Source: Vicugna pacos
Lineage: Eukaryota > Chordata > Mammalia > Artiodactyla > Camelidae
Direction of reading: 5' to 3'
Assembly: GCF_048564905.1 (NCBI RefSeq)
Contig: NC_133010.1
Location: 6,145,566-6,209,565, forward strand
DNA: 64,000 nt
Both the position numbers and the translations under genes were made by a program. Of the stretch, positions 48,470-60,975 are shown one piece after another (positions within the stretch are counted from its first letter, which is position 1; every line of letters starts with the position of its first letter). Below the pieces are notes generated by a model. That model was not told where the DNA came from and searched no databases. It worked only from the letters and a program-made list of their open reading frames with translations.

Positions 48470-48795
48470 CAATATGTATCTTTTCAAATTAGAGTTTCCT
48501 CCAGATATATACCCAGGAGTGGGGTTGCTCAATCATAATTTAAGTCTATTTTTAGTTTTTTAATGCATCTCCATACTGTTTTCCATAATAGCTTTACCAA
48601 ACTACTTTCCCACCAGCAATGTAGGAGGGTTCCCCTTTCTCCACAGCCTCTCCAGCATTTGTCATTTGTGGATTTTTGAATGATGGCCATTCTGACTGAT
48701 GTGAGGTGATACCTCATTGTAGTTTTGATTTGCATTTCTCTGATAATTAGTGATACTGAGCATTTTTTCATGTGCCGATTGGCCATTTGTATATA
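48470..48795 (-). mobile_element. L1 ORF2 C-terminal fragment, antisense
   Basis: The minus strand at 48786-48529 encodes [20 protein letters not shown] then [20 protein letters not shown] and [20 protein letters not shown]. This is the conserved Cys-rich C-terminal part of L1 ORF2p ([19 protein letters not shown]), with the final Cys of that motif changed to Ser. The frame is open across this piece. It abuts the start of a plus-strand L1 5' UTR at about 48796, head to head. Confidence 0.93.
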
Positions 48796-50215
48796 GAGAC
48801 TCCACTCTTAAAGGGTGCATATAAAAAAAAATTCTCACATGCTCTGGGACTCAAGGATAAAGCAGTAATTTGAAATGAGCCTGGGTAAGACCAACTCGCT
48901 GATCTTGGAGAACCTTGCAGAGAGGCAGGTGGTAATTGGAGCTCACCCTGAGGACATAGACATTGATGGTAGCTCATTCTACCACGGAGATACTTACCCT
49001 AGCAAATACCACATTAGAATCTTCCCTCTATCTTATTAGCACTAGGACCTGGACCCTCTCACCAGCCTGTCTGCACTGGTATTGGGACAGCTCAGGCCAC
49101 GCAACTAGCTGGGTGGAAATACAACTCCACCGAGTAGCAGGTATGCTGCTTTAAGACACCCTAAGCCAACAGCAGCCCTGGGATCTGCCTCTGTGAACCA
49201 GATGGCCCAGCGCCCAGCCCAGCACACCAGTGTACTGGCACGACAGCCGGAGACCCTGGGACCTGGCTCTGCCTACCATGGGGGTCGTACTAAGCCCAAC
49301 ACAAGCCTCACCCACCAGTGGGGAGGGACCAGTCCCAGGATGCCCAGGGCCCAAGCCCTGCCCATCAGCAAACCAAAACATCAACTCTGGGGCCCCCAGA
49401 GCACTACAGCCAGAGACCGAGACCCAGCTCTGCCTACCAGCAAGATGACACTAGTCACAGGACACCCTGGGCCGTGGCCCCACATCCAGCGGGCAGACAC
49501 TGGCCCCATTCCACCAAGGGCCTTTAGTCAGAGTCCCCGGGACACGGCTCTGTCCAGCAGTGCCAGCACCAGCTCTAGGCCCTGGCTTCACACACCACCG
49601 AGCAGACAACAGTCATGGGCTCCCCTGGCCCCACCCAACAGCAGGCAGCAACTTCCCCAGGACTACCACACCCCTGCAGTGAGCTGTATCAAGACACAGG
49701 CAAACGCAGGGCAACACCAGCCCTGGGATGCGCTGGAACCCAGCCTTGACCGCCAACATGTCAATATCAACTCTGAGACATTTTGGGCCCATCAGTAAAC
49801 TGCCCCGGGGTCTGGCTCACCCACCATCAGGTCCACACCAGCTTTGAGACAGCCCAGACCCCACAGCCAGCTGTGCCAAGAACTGCTCTCATTCACCAGC
49901 AGGACAACATTAGATCTGGGACATTGGTCCGGCAGCCACCTTCCTCAAAACCTAGCTCCACCCACAAGTAGACCAGAATTAACCCTGGAACCCCCCCCCA
50001 TCAGGGGCCTTGCAGTGAGTAGCCTCATAACCCAGCTCTGCCCACTAGTGGCAGGCTGGCGTCACACAAGGCAGGGCCTGGCGACCAACTAGACTGAGGG
50101 TCAGTCATACCTACCAGACTGCCCACAGTATTCAGCCTATCAGGACAGAAGTAGCCACAGAGCCTACATAAAGGGCAACCTTAGAACATATAGCACTGGT
50201 GGCCAGAGAGGAGTA
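48796..50215 (+). repeat. GC-rich L1 5' UTR with imperfect internal repetition
   Basis: Opens 'agactccactcttaaagggt', then 'tgctctgggactcaaggata', 'ggagaaccttgcagagaggc' and 'acatagacattgatggtagc', matching an old L1 5' UTR. From 49190 the sequence is GC- and C-rich with recurrent phrases of the kind 'gctctgcctaccag' (49269, 49428) and 'gctctgcccacta' (50035) among 'ccagc' motifs. This yields a 201-codon Pro/Gln/Thr-rich open frame at 49193-49798, and shorter frames beside it. L1 5' UTRs carry the internal promoter of the element; the frame has no domain and is not a gene. Confidence 0.8.
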
Positions 50216-50219
50216 TGCT

Positions 50220-51180
50220 GCTGAGATGCATAGGATGTCTCCGATAAAAGAATACTTCTCTAAGTTCAGGAGACATAAAAACTCTCCCAAACATGTAGAA
50301 ATGAAAACAGAAAACTAGACAAACTGAGGCATCAGAAGAATATCTTTCATATTAAGGAATAAGATAAAATCCCAGAAGAAGAACCAAGGGAAGTGGAGAC
50401 AGGCAATAAAGAATTCAGGGTAATAATCATAAAGATGTTTGAAGAAACTGGGAGATGATTGGATGAACAGAGTTTGAAGTTTTTAACAAAAAGTTAAAAA
50501 ATGAATAGAAGACCCAAAGAGATGAAGGATATAATAACTGAAATGAAAAAATACACTGGAAGAAATCAGTAGTAGATTGGATGATATGAAGAAATGGGTC
50601 AGTGAGTTGGAAGACAGAATAGTGGAAATCACTGAAGTTGAAAAGAAAAACAGAAAAAAAAAAGGCCTAAAAAGAAATGAGGACAGTTTAAGAGATATAT
50701 TGGAAACCTCAACCATACTAACATTCACAGGGGTCAAAGAAAGAGAAGAGAGGTAGATAACATATTTGAAGATATAATAACTAAGAATTTTCACAACCTG
50801 GGAAAGGAAACAGATATCTAGGTCCAGAAAGTATAGAGTTCCAAACAAAATCAGCAAACAATGATCCACACCAAGACACGCTGTAATTAAAACAGCAAAA
50901 ATTAGAGATAATGAGAAAATATTGAATGTAATAAGGAAAAAGCAACCAGTTACATATAAGGGAATCCCCAAAGACTATCAGCTGGCTTTTCAGGGGAAAA
51001 TCTACAGGCCAGAAAGGAGTGGCACACTATATAAGAAAAAAGGAAAATCTACAATCTAGAACACCTGGCAAGATGGAGGTTTGATGGAGATATCAGAAGT
51101 TTTAAAGACAAGCAAAAGTTAAGAGAGTTCAGCACCACCAATCGAGCTTTACTAGAAATGTTAAAGGGACTTTTCTAGGT
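50220..51180 (+). pseudogene. L1 ORF1 relic
   Basis: ORF1 encodes the L1 RNA-binding coiled-coil chaperone. Recognisable segments: a K/E/M-rich coiled-coil part near 50500-50650 (translation fragments ...MKKWVSELEDRIVEI), the RNA-binding region near 50880-51000 ('gttacatataagggaatccc', 'gctggcttttcaggggaaaa', 'ggccagaaaggagtggcaca') and the C-terminal part to 51180 ('gacaagcaaaagttaagaga', 'gctttactagaaatgttaaa' then 'gggact'). Frameshifts and stops occur throughout. Confidence 0.75.
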
Positions 51181-51499
51181 GAAAAAGAAAAGGCCTCAAC
51201 TAGAAACATGAAAAATTATAAAGAAAAAATATTATTGGTAAAGGAACATATATGAAAGTGGTAAACCAACCACATAGAAAGCTGCTAGAAAGGTTAAAAG
51301 ACAAAAGTAGTAATAGCACCTATATCCATAATAAGTAGTTAAGGGAAACACAAAACAGAGAAGATGTAAAACATGATGTCAAAAAGAGTAAACATGGTGG
51401 GGGAGCAAAAATGCAGAGCTGAATGGAGAGAAAAATAAGACCTATATAGAAGCTTAAATCAGATCTAAAGGCATACATAAACTGAAAGTGGGGGGATGA

Positions 51500-53690
51500 G
51501 AAAAGATATTTTATTAAATTATTTTATTAAATTGGAAATGAAAAGAAAGCTGGGGTAGCAATACTTGTATTAGAAAAACGTACTTTAAAACAAAGACTAC
51601 AAGGAACAGAGAACAACTTTACACAGTGGTCAATCTGATATATTAACAAAAGAAACAATAAAAATCATATGGTCATCTCAATAGATGCAGAAAAAACACT
51701 GACAAAATTCAACATCCTTTTATGATAAAAACTCATCAAAGTTGGCATAGTGGGAACATATCTCAACATAATAAAGGCCATTTATGACAACCCCACAGCC
51801 AACATCATGGCCAATGTTGAAAAGCTGGAAGCTTTTTCTTTAAAATCACAAGAGACAAAGATGCTAACTCTCATCAGTTTTAGCATTCTGTGGAAATCCT
51901 AGTCACAGTCATCAAATGAGGAAAAGAGATAAAAATCATCCAAATTGGAAAGTAAAAATTAAAACTGTCACTATATTCAGAAGACATGAAACTACACACA
52001 GCAAATCAATATGCCACCAAAAATGCTAGAACTAATAAATAAATTCAGTAAAGTTTCAGGACACAAAATATAACATAGAAAAAATCTGTTGCATTTCTAT
52101 ACATTAACAACAAACTATCAGAAAGAGAAATTAAAGAAAAAAATTCCAATTGCAATTGAAAAAAAGAATAAAATAGGGATAAATCTAACTAAGGAGGAAC
52201 AAAAACCTACACTTGGAAAATTATACGACTCTGAGTTTTTTTTTTAATTGAAGACAACAATATCAGATGGGAAGATATACCATGCTCATGAATTGGAAGA
52301 GTTAATATTACAAAAATCATCATATCACCCAAGGGCATCCGCAGATTCAATGAAATCCCTATCAAAATACTAATTGCATTCTTCACAGAACTAGAGAAAA
52401 TACTTTTAAATTGGTATGGAAACACAAAAGACCTCAAATAGTGAAAACAATCTTAAGAAAGAAGAATGAAGCTGAAAATGTCATTCTCCCTGATTTCAAG
52501 CTACACTACAATGCTACAGTCATTCAAGCAGTATGGTACTGACACAAAAACGGACACATAGATTCGTGGAACAGAACAGAAAATCCACAAATGAACCCAC
52601 ACTTCTCCATACAATTAATCTATGACAACAGAGGCAAGAACACACCACAGGGAAAGACCACCTCTTCCATAAATGGTCTTGGGAAAAACTGGATGGCCGC
52701 ACAGAAAAGAACCAAACTGGACTACTCTCTCACACCATGCACAAAAATAAATTAAAAATGGAGTAAGATTTGAACCCATAAAACTTCTAGAATTAAACAT
52801 AGGCAGTACACTCTTGGACATCACTCTTAGTAATATTTTTGGGTATGTCTTCTCAGGCAAGGGAAACAAAATGAAAAATAAACAAATGAAACTATGTCAA
52901 ACTAAAAGCTTTGCACGGTTAAGGAAACTATTAACAAAATGAATGACCACTCACTGAATGAGAGAGGATATTTGCAATCAATATATCTTATAAGGGATTA
53001 ATATCCAACATATACAAAGAACACATACAACTTAACATTAAAAAAATCCAACAACCTGATTTAAAAATGAGTAGGGGATCTGAATAGATGTATTTTCAAA
53101 TAAGATATGCAGATAACCAACAGGCACATGAAAAGATGCTCAACATCATTAATCATCAGAGAGATATAAATCAAAACCATAATATCTGCTCACTCCTGTC
53201 AGAATATAGCTATTATCAAAAAGACAACAAATTACAAGTACTGAGGAGGATGTGGAGAAAGGGACCAGTTGTCCACTGCTGGTGGGAATGCAAATTAGTG
53301 CAGCCACTATGGAAAACAGTATGGAGACTTCTCACAAAATTAAAAATAGAACTATCATATGATCAAGCAGTTCCACTCCTGGGTATTTTTCTGAAGAAAA
53401 CAAACAGAAAATATACTAATTGAAAAGATATATACAGCCAGAGCTTCACTGCAGCGTTACTTACTATAGCCTTGATATGGAAGCAACCCAAGTGCATGTC
53501 AATAGATAAATGAATAAAGATGTAGTACATAAATGCAATAGAATACTTCTCAGATATATAAAAAAAGAATTAAATTTTGCCATTTACAACAACATGGGTA
53601 GACTGAAAAGATATTGTGCTAAGTGAAATAAGCCAAAGACAAAGACAAATACTGTAGTATTACGCTTCTTTGTTAAATCTAAAAAGTAAA
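51500..53690 (+). pseudogene. L1 ORF2 relic with large internal deletion
   Basis: ORF2 encodes the L1 endonuclease and reverse transcriptase. A short endonuclease-domain piece is left at 51545-51620 ('gaaagctggggtagcaatac', compare ...KAGVAIL). The next recognisable codons at 51640-51790 are already inside the reverse transcriptase ('catatggtcatctcaataga' then 'tgcagaaaaaac', compare HVIISIDAEKAFD). Roughly 1.4 kb that should encode most of the endonuclease and the start of the reverse transcriptase is missing. The remaining part is collinear to the C-terminus. The segment 53088-53423 reads ...[20 protein letters not shown] then [20 protein letters not shown], in place of [16 protein letters not shown]. 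Several stops and frameshifts occur besides the deletion. Confidence 0.85.
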
Positions 53691-54411
53691 GCAAATGAAC
53701 CTACATAGCAAAACAGAGGGTTATAGATACAGAGAACCAGCAGGTGGTTGTCAGAGGGGCGGGGAACTGGGATATGAAAGAAATAGGTGAGGGAGATTAA
53801 GCAGTAAATACTTCTAGTTGCAAAATAAATGAGTCATGGGTATGAAATGTACAGTGTGGGGAATATAGTCAATAACTATGCAGTATATTTGTACGATGAC
53901 ACAGCACAACTAGATTTATCGCAATGATCATTTTGAGATGTATACAAACACCAAATCACCATATTGTGTAATGAGAACTAACATAGGGTGCAGGTTAGTT
54001 ATACTTCAAAACCAAGCAAATGAACAATCTCATAGAAAAGGAGATCAGATTTGTGGTTACTAGACCTGAGAGGGTTGGGAGAGAGGGAACTAGATGAAGG
54101 TAGCAAAATATACAAACTTCCAGCTATAAGATAATTAAGCACTAGGAATGTAATGTACAATAAGACAAATGTAATCCACACTGCGGCATGTTTCATATGA
54201 AATTTGTTAAGTGAGTAAATCCTTAGAGTTTTCATTATAAGGAATTTTTTCCGTTTCTCTAATTTTGTTTCTGTATGAAATGATTGATGTTCACTAAACG
54301 TACTGTGATAATTGCTTCATGATGTATGTAAGTCAGATCACTATGCTGTATACTTTAGGCTTATGCAGTGCTATGTGTCAATTAGATCTTAATAAACCTG
54401 GAAGAAAAAAA

Positions 54412-55400
54412 ATCTAGATATAAGATTAGAAAGGTTTCAGTTTAAGATTGAACTGCTAATACAATGAATTCTGTGCCAGAATATTCTTTAAATTTTTTCT
54501 GATCAGAAGCAGGCATAATATCACTGTGCTTGGCATGGCTGAATTTGGGAGAAGGGGTTAGTTATCCCTGATTTTCTAGAAAGGAAGAAATGTAGGTGTC
54601 CAAGAAACTGAGTAAGTTATTTTCCTCTTTCATCTTTACCCCTTCTTTATTTTTCTCTCATTGTCAACCGAGCAGTCTAGTCTGGATGACCCCTTATACA
54701 GTTCAGTGATTATTCCCAGACATTCAACAATGTCAGATTTCTGTGCTTATGGCTTTGAATAATTCAAATATGAAACAGTTGCTTTCCTAAAGGACCCCAT
54801 TTATCCCTTAAGATGCATGACATACGTGTATAAAAATCTAAACAGCAGCCTATGACAATGATACACAACGTTGTGCAAATTTGTCATATGGACAACAAAT
54901 GGATCATGTTGACATGGGAAGACTTCCTATGGGACATGGAAATTTGATCAAGGCACAAAAGACATTAAGTTTAGGATGCTTTCTTTTCCCAAAAGTCTTC
55001 AACCAGTTTAAAATGCTGCTTGCATAGAAATATGACTGCCTACTCTAGCCAGCTACAGACTCCTGTCATTAGTAATGAATGACCATGGCGGTCTTGAAAA
55101 TGAAGAGCATTCAGAGCTATAGGATGGCCCTACTCCAGATGATGTTTGTTTACGTGCAGCAATTAGAGCCCCGCTGGACTTTAGGATAAATCTGACCTTT
55201 CATTAAAGAATCTGACCTCAGGAAATTCGATTTATACAAACTGAAGTAGATGAATCTTGCAAAGATGTTTCGAAAAAGCCTCATAAAATCATGAACCATC
55301 ACTGGCTTAACCTGACACCCCAAGTATGGCGGCCTGAGTAGTGGTAGGATTCATTCATTCAACAAAAGAGGACACGCACTGTGACAGAACAGGCTGAAAG
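54412..55400. other. Unassigned sequence
   Basis: No gene, exon or repeat recognised between the L1 poly(A) and the solo LTR. Confidence 0.45.
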
Positions 55401-55939
55401 TGTAACAGAGGAGAACAAATCTGACTCCACATCGGATCTGCTCCTTTAGTTTTGACCACTGTGCCCTGTTTTCCAGGCTCAGTCTTGCCAGCCCTGTACC
55501 TTTCGGGAAACAATGTTGCCTTTGGCCTGAAATAGACAGGAGAGCCTGTTCTCCCAGTGCAGACCTTTAAGGATGTCAGCACTTCTGCAGAGATGGCAAG
55601 TTGCAAAATAGAGAATAGCCTTTGTTTTGTTGGAGGTTTACAGGGACACTGTGGCCTGACCCACATGGATGGCTGCAAGAACAAAGCACTCCTGCAGCAA
55701 CAAGTTTGCAACAAGGAACCCCACCCCCTCCCTTTTTCCTTTTCTTTCTTCTTTTTTTTTTTTTCCTATAAAAGGAACCTGTATTCTGACTGGAGCAGAC
55801 TGGTTCTCCAAGACATCAGTCTGCCATCCTCTCGGTCCACTGGCTTTCCGAAAAAGTCACTATTCCTTGCCCCACCACCTTGTCTCCTGAGTTATTGGCC
55901 TGTCATGCGATGAGCAGAACTAGTTTGGACTTGGTAACA
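55401..55939 (+). mobile_element. Solo LTR, class I (ERV1-like), with TATA box
   Basis: A 539-bp LTR from TGTAACAGAGG to GACTTGGTAACA, flanked by direct AAAG at 55397-55400 and 55940-55943. A TATAAAA box lies at 55767-55773 after a pyrimidine-rich run, and 'ttgccccaccaccttgtctc' lies in the presumed R/U5 part. TG...CA ends plus a 4-bp duplication point to class I. No internal viral sequence is present, so it is a solo LTR. The opposing frames of 118-119 codons here (55355-55913) are LTR sequence and not host genes. Age: middling; it is less worn than the MLT1 copies. Confidence 0.78.
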
Positions 55940-55943
55940 AAAG

Positions 55944-58900
55944 AGAAAAGGTCCCTGCTTTGAGTCAACCATCATGAACTTATATTTGAGTTATAGACAC
56001 AAACCTCTCTTTTGAAGGAGTTTCAATTCCAGGCCTTTCAAATCAATGAGGAGTTGAAATAGTATGAAGTCTTGCGGATGAGGGGAAAGGAAAATATGGT
56101 ATTAAAAAAAAATTAGGAAGAGGGAGTCTTAGGGGGAAACTGGTAGCACGTCCACTGGGAAAGAAAATATAACTCCAAAGTTGCATTCCTGGATCAGAGG
56201 GAGTGGTTTTCTCATGAACAGTGTGGCAGATGCATAGTTAGCATCACTGTTGTTTTTATACTATTTCCCCACATCCACTCCTCTGTACAACAGTTTCAGG
56301 TTTTGTCATCCCTTGACCTGTGAGGATGTGAGGTGGATTTAGAGTTAAAGGACTTTGTCATTGGGTGGAAGGCAGATCTTCGGGGAAGATACTTCCTTCT
56401 CTGTTTCATTTCTCAAAAACAAACAAACTAAAACAAAAACCCACACTCACTGAGATGATCATCCTAAATGTCCTGGACAGAGGACATTTTAGAGGCATTT
56501 GAACCTCTAAGTTAATGGCCTCAATGATTTACTTCTTTGGCCTCAAGAGCCATTTTATTTGATGATCATTAAAACAGGATTTGAAGAGAGAAGGGTGGCT
56601 TCAGAGAATTGAAGATGAAGGGTCCTAGATGTCTCATGAAGCAGATTCCTTTTCCTAACCTCTGGCGATGTCCTGGGGAGGAGGGACCGACTTGGAAGCC
56701 TCTGGGTGCTTAGAGTAAAGCAAACCCCTGACCTCACCAAAAATGCTGCGTCCTTTTCAAGGCACAGAAAGAGGGTGACTCAAGACTTAAAGGCAAGCGC
56801 TAAAGCAACAGCTGTCTCCACAATTAGCAACATGGACAAAAAGGACAATTACCAGATGGGCCTCCCTGGAACATTAACTCTGCCTGGTCATGGAAACTTG
56901 GCATAACTCTTGGCAAAACTGTGAGGCATAAAGCTCAAGTGACATCATGTAAAATTTCCCACCAACCTCAGAAAATCAGGTTTCGAAATTAAATTGATTT
57001 TAAAAAAATAAACAAAAGCCATATTTCTCACAAACTGAATGCACGGACTTGGAATTGTATCCACTACCAACAGTGATGAAGAAACTGAGAGAAAAGGGAT
57101 CCCTTTGCTTTGAGTCAGGACTCAGAAGTTAATGACATCATAGGACATATTTTATGGCAGCTAGAACAACACACATATTCATTTTTTTAAAGCAACAAAA
57201 TTTCATTTCAACAGGTAGCTCTTTTAAAAAAATAGCTAGTTAAGAAGTGCATTTAACAACATCGCTCAGTCTTTAGAACTAAAGGAAACATATTCCATTG
57301 ACAGTATTGTTAGTACTTTTTTCTCAGTGATACTGGATTGGATACCCCTTCCCGGTGGGTTTTGTAATTATGTGGAACCAGAAGCCAGAAGCCAGGACTC
57401 CACATACAACCTCCAGAGAATCTCATGCATTTGATAGGATCAGACCCATTATATAGGATTACACTTATCAAGCCCCAGTACAGCCTTCAAATCTCCCATC
57501 CTTTTTTCTGATAGAGTGACCCATTAAAGTGTCCCAGTAGCATAAATGCATCAGCTGCATGTAGGCATCAAAGAGATAACATTGTAAGTAAGAGTGCTGG
57601 TCTATCTGACTTTTATCACGTTTAAAGTGCCTTTTGAAGTTACAAACATGATTTTCCTGTAAATGCTTGGCAAGCCATAGTTAATCTTCATCTTCATGGG
57701 GAAACATAAAAAGACAATCTTAACACTCTATATATTGGCTCACGGTTCTGTATTTTATTATTTCAAGGAGGGAAATTGGTGCCCTAGTGGTGAAACATTC
57801 TTATCACAATTCTAGATGATGGTCCATCAAAACGAGGCATTTTTTTTTCCATTAAATGTCTGCATCAGTCTCCTTTATATTAGATCCTCTGAACATTTTG
57901 AACAGTGTTGCCTCAGCATTGAGGAACTTCAAACTTCAAACTATAGTTTATGGCACTAGATCTCAAAAAAAAAAAGAGAGATAATAATACTGATGATGTG
58001 ATTTTGGGTTGTAAAGTATGTTTCCAGGTGGATATCTCTGTCTTTGCATAATAATGAGCCACATGTTCTGCTTGCAAACAACTGAAGGCTACTTTGTAAT
58101 TCTACGTTTAGGAAAAACACGGGGCAATCTACCTCAAAGTCAAAGAAAGATGGTGCTAAATAAAGAACTCATTACTTACTTGTAGGGCATTCTGATCTTG
58201 ATTATCTGAATCAGAAGAGGCTGGGGCTAAGAAAGACCTCTCATACAATCTGAGGACCAGATAGGACTTCACAACTAATTTATTAAATTACAATTATGTC
58301 GGTCTAATTTTGATCAGATATTTATGGCTCACTAATATAAAGACTTTGCATTTCTCAAGTGAGTGTGCGTTAAAGATTTTCTTGCTAATTTTAAACTAAA
58401 CTTCTAGAATTATCTGATAAAATAATTTAATCTATCTATCTATATATGTGTTTTATATATATGTATGTATATATTCAAAGACAAACAAGCTTACAATCAC
58501 ATCATTTCAAATTGAGCTCTCAAAACAACTGCTTTAAATACACCCAGGATTTAATCTATAGTTACCACTGAATCATGACACAGAAAGGTCAATGCTTTTG
58601 AAGGAAGAGTTCATTGCTCCCAGTTCCCAAAAGGCGGAGGCACAGTGCACCATGCAGAGCCACACGAAGAAGCACCAGAGTTGGTCAGGTGACAGAAGGA
58701 GCGAGGGGGAAGTATGGATGAGGCATTATTACTATAGATGTAGGAAACTGTCAGGGTTATCAGTCAGGATATCCCCTACTGGGCAAGAAGAAAAACACAA
58801 ATATTGAGGTTTGTGGCACACCAATGAAAAATTCAATGGAATGGTATGGATATACACCATATAATGGTTGTTAGTTTGGCTCATGCTTCCAAGATGCCGA

Positions 58901-60059
58901 ATGATCAATTAATTTTACAATATTAAGAATGATTTTAGAGCAACAAAAACTAATGATAACCAACTTACATTTTTTCCCTAGATACTTATCAAGAAATTGT
59001 CTTTCAACTATTTGAAATTATGTTCATGAAATTTTCTTATCTTTCTTAACTTTCCTTAGGCGCTTTGGAAAGACTTAGAAATTTTCTTCAAAATCTGTTT
59101 TGCAACTTCACTAAGTCAATTACATTTCATTTTGTGTTCCCTTTAATACATGAGAAAATAATTACTATTTTACTCTCTCTGCTTATATTGTATTTTGACC
59201 TTGTCCCTAACCTGGTTATTAACTGTCCTAGGTACCATTTGCAACCATGTAACCTTACTTTACAGCAGTAAATTATGTATTTTGGTGGAAAATGCACCTT
59301 AAGCTATTTAGCAACACTTAAAACATGACTACCTTGCCTCTGCTAAGGTTGAAATTGGGCTTTGGTTAAATGTGCACTTAAATGGCGGTTTGTTGGTTCT
59401 GTGCATACAGGAATGTGTATGTATGTGCACCTGCATGCATATGTGTATATTTAAAGCACTCAGTTAATATTCTGCGCTAATCCTCTCATCTCACAGAAAC
59501 AGCACCTAAGCAGAAGGCTTGACATTCAGAATCAATACCACGCTGAACGTTTTTGTCACAACAAATATCAATACGCCAATGTTGTACACATACTGGACAG
59601 AGTTTAACCAACCACGCAGCCAGAATGAGCAATTTGTTTCCAAGTTCCTCCACCAGACCTTTGCCCCTTACTCCATTCAGATACTGAAGTATCACAGGAT
59701 CAACAAACGCTGAGGCCCACATTGACTCAGTTGACTTGAGCTCCCTAGCAGGGCAGGGCTGAAGCCAAGTCCCACAGGACTTTAACCCAAGCTGCCAGGC
59801 TACACATCTGATACGCTTCATTCGAGCACACAGCCCTTTCTTCTTCTTTAATTTTATGATTTTGTTTTCTGATAAAATAAGACTTTTTAAAAGGAAAATA
59901 ATGTTAATACCAGTGAACATAAAGGGAAAACAAAGTCTAATAGTAGTTTCTAAACAAATTCTATTGCCTGACCAATGCAGAGGTGAGCTATGGCTTTTTC
60001 AGGCTGAGTAGTCACTGCCAGAATGAACTTCTAATTTAACCATTCAGATTCCAGGTGAT
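55944..60059. other. Unassigned 4.1-kb stretch, longest repeat-free gap
   Basis: I recognise no exon, RNA gene or repeat family here. The only simple sequence is TCTA/TATATATG at 58430-58480, A-runs near 57000 and 57966-57976, and a TGTATG-rich patch at 59410-59450. Frames up to 144 codons (minus 59486-59920) match no protein I know. It may be unique DNA, or hold old repeats too worn to see. Confidence 0.45.
58430..58480. repeat. (TCTA)n / (TA)n simple repeat
   Basis: Short TCTA units pass into TATATATG and TATGTATG units. Confidence 0.8.
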
Positions 60060-60290
60060 GTGAAGCAGGGTCGTATTCTGGAAAGAACAGGGAACTGAGA
60101 TATTAAGACATGAAGTCCTCACATCCTCATTATTCCCTTGTTACCTTAAATACGGCCCCTTAACTTCTCTACACCTGTTTCCTTCTTGACAAAGTGAAGA
60201 AAACTACCCATGTCTTGCCTACCTTGTAAGGATCAAATGAGACCATTACAAAGTGCCATGCAAATGCAACACACTAATATTGTCTACAAT
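60060..60290 (+). mobile_element. MIR SINE relic
   Basis: Sense MIR landmarks: 'attctggaaagaacagggaa', 'cttaacttctctacacctgt' then 'ttccttcttgacaaagtgaa', 'cttgcctaccttgtaaggat' then 'caaatgag', and 'caaagtgccatgcaaatgc'. Confidence 0.7.
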
Positions 60291-60759
60291 ATTTAATTTT
60301 GAGGTTTCTTAACCTCAAAGTTCATTTGTTTTAAGGTTTGAATTTAGATTATCTATTTTAAAAAAAAACACAATACAGTTGAATTTAGACAAACAGCTGG
60401 TTATCAATTGAAGAACAGCTCTATGTATCAACTACTTCTTATTTTAAGTAGTTTGTCTATACAAATACTGCTTTCAAACAGTCTGTTTAAGGTCCAGTCT
60501 TTCAGTAACATTGTTGAACAGGTAATTTCTCATGCTGCAGGCTTTGTTTCTCAAAGCGTTGACTCAAAATTCAAGTGTCAAAGGGAATCATAAACATACC
60601 AACCAGGTGACAGATCAGAAACACAGTGTGGCAGGCTCAGGAGCCCATGGCAACCGAATCCAGGCACTTTTTGCCCCAGCCCCGGCGTTGGCACAAAACT
60701 CCATCCATGGTGGTAAAGGGCCGTGGAGGTGGGCAGCCAAGAAGGTCATGAGTAGTGCT
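60291..60759. other. Unassigned sequence
   Basis: No repeat or exon recognised. It holds most of a 122-codon plus-strand frame (60532-60900); the frame starts in unassigned DNA and ends in a repeat relic, and has no domain I know. Confidence 0.45.
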
Positions 60760-60880
60760 CAACTATTCAAATTTGTTTATTTACTATTTAATAAATACCC
60801 ACTGTGTATAAAACCATTTGTAACAATGAAGAATATACAGATGGTTAAGGCACATTCCCTTGTGAAAAAAGTACCTGTAA
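60760..60880 (-). mobile_element. L2/MIR-type 3' end relic
   Basis: Reversed end: 'tttatttactatttaataaa' then 'tacccactgtgtataaaacc', 'aatgaagaatatacagatgg' then 'ttaaggcacattccctt'. This follows the 'tactgtgtgccaggcac...gataaagacacagtccct' pattern. Confidence 0.5.
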
Positions 60881-60975
60881 AGCAAAGCTACTCACTATGA
60901 AAAATTCCTCAGACCTTCCTCAGTAAGGTCCTCAGCCTCGGTCTCTCCTACAAGGTACTTTCTTTTTCACTTACA

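Larger units (their letters stand above)
48796..54411 (+). mobile_element. Near-full-length but internally deleted L1 (L1MA/MB-like)
   Basis: A 5.6-kb L1 in sense with all regions in order: 5' UTR (48796-50215), ORF1 relic (about 50220-51180), inter-ORF, ORF2 relic with a large internal deletion (about 51500-53690), and a 3' UTR ending 'taataaacctggaagaaaaa' at 54404-54411. The 3' UTR landmarks 'gcttcatgatgtatgtaagt' and 'tgtcaattagatcttaataa' fit the L1MA/MB type, an old family shared among eutherians. I found no target-site duplication. Many stops break both reading frames, so it is dead. Confidence 0.9.

Noticed and set aside
49193-49798. 201-codon plus-strand open frame as a protein gene
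   Set aside because: It lies wholly in the L1 5' UTR, is low-complexity Pro/Gln/Thr-rich, and has no domain or plausible start context.
55355-55913. 118- and 119-codon opposing frames
   Set aside because: They fall within the solo LTR at 55401-55939.
60532-60900. 122-codon frame as a gene
   Set aside because: It starts in unassigned DNA and runs into an L2/MIR-type relic; no domain recognised.
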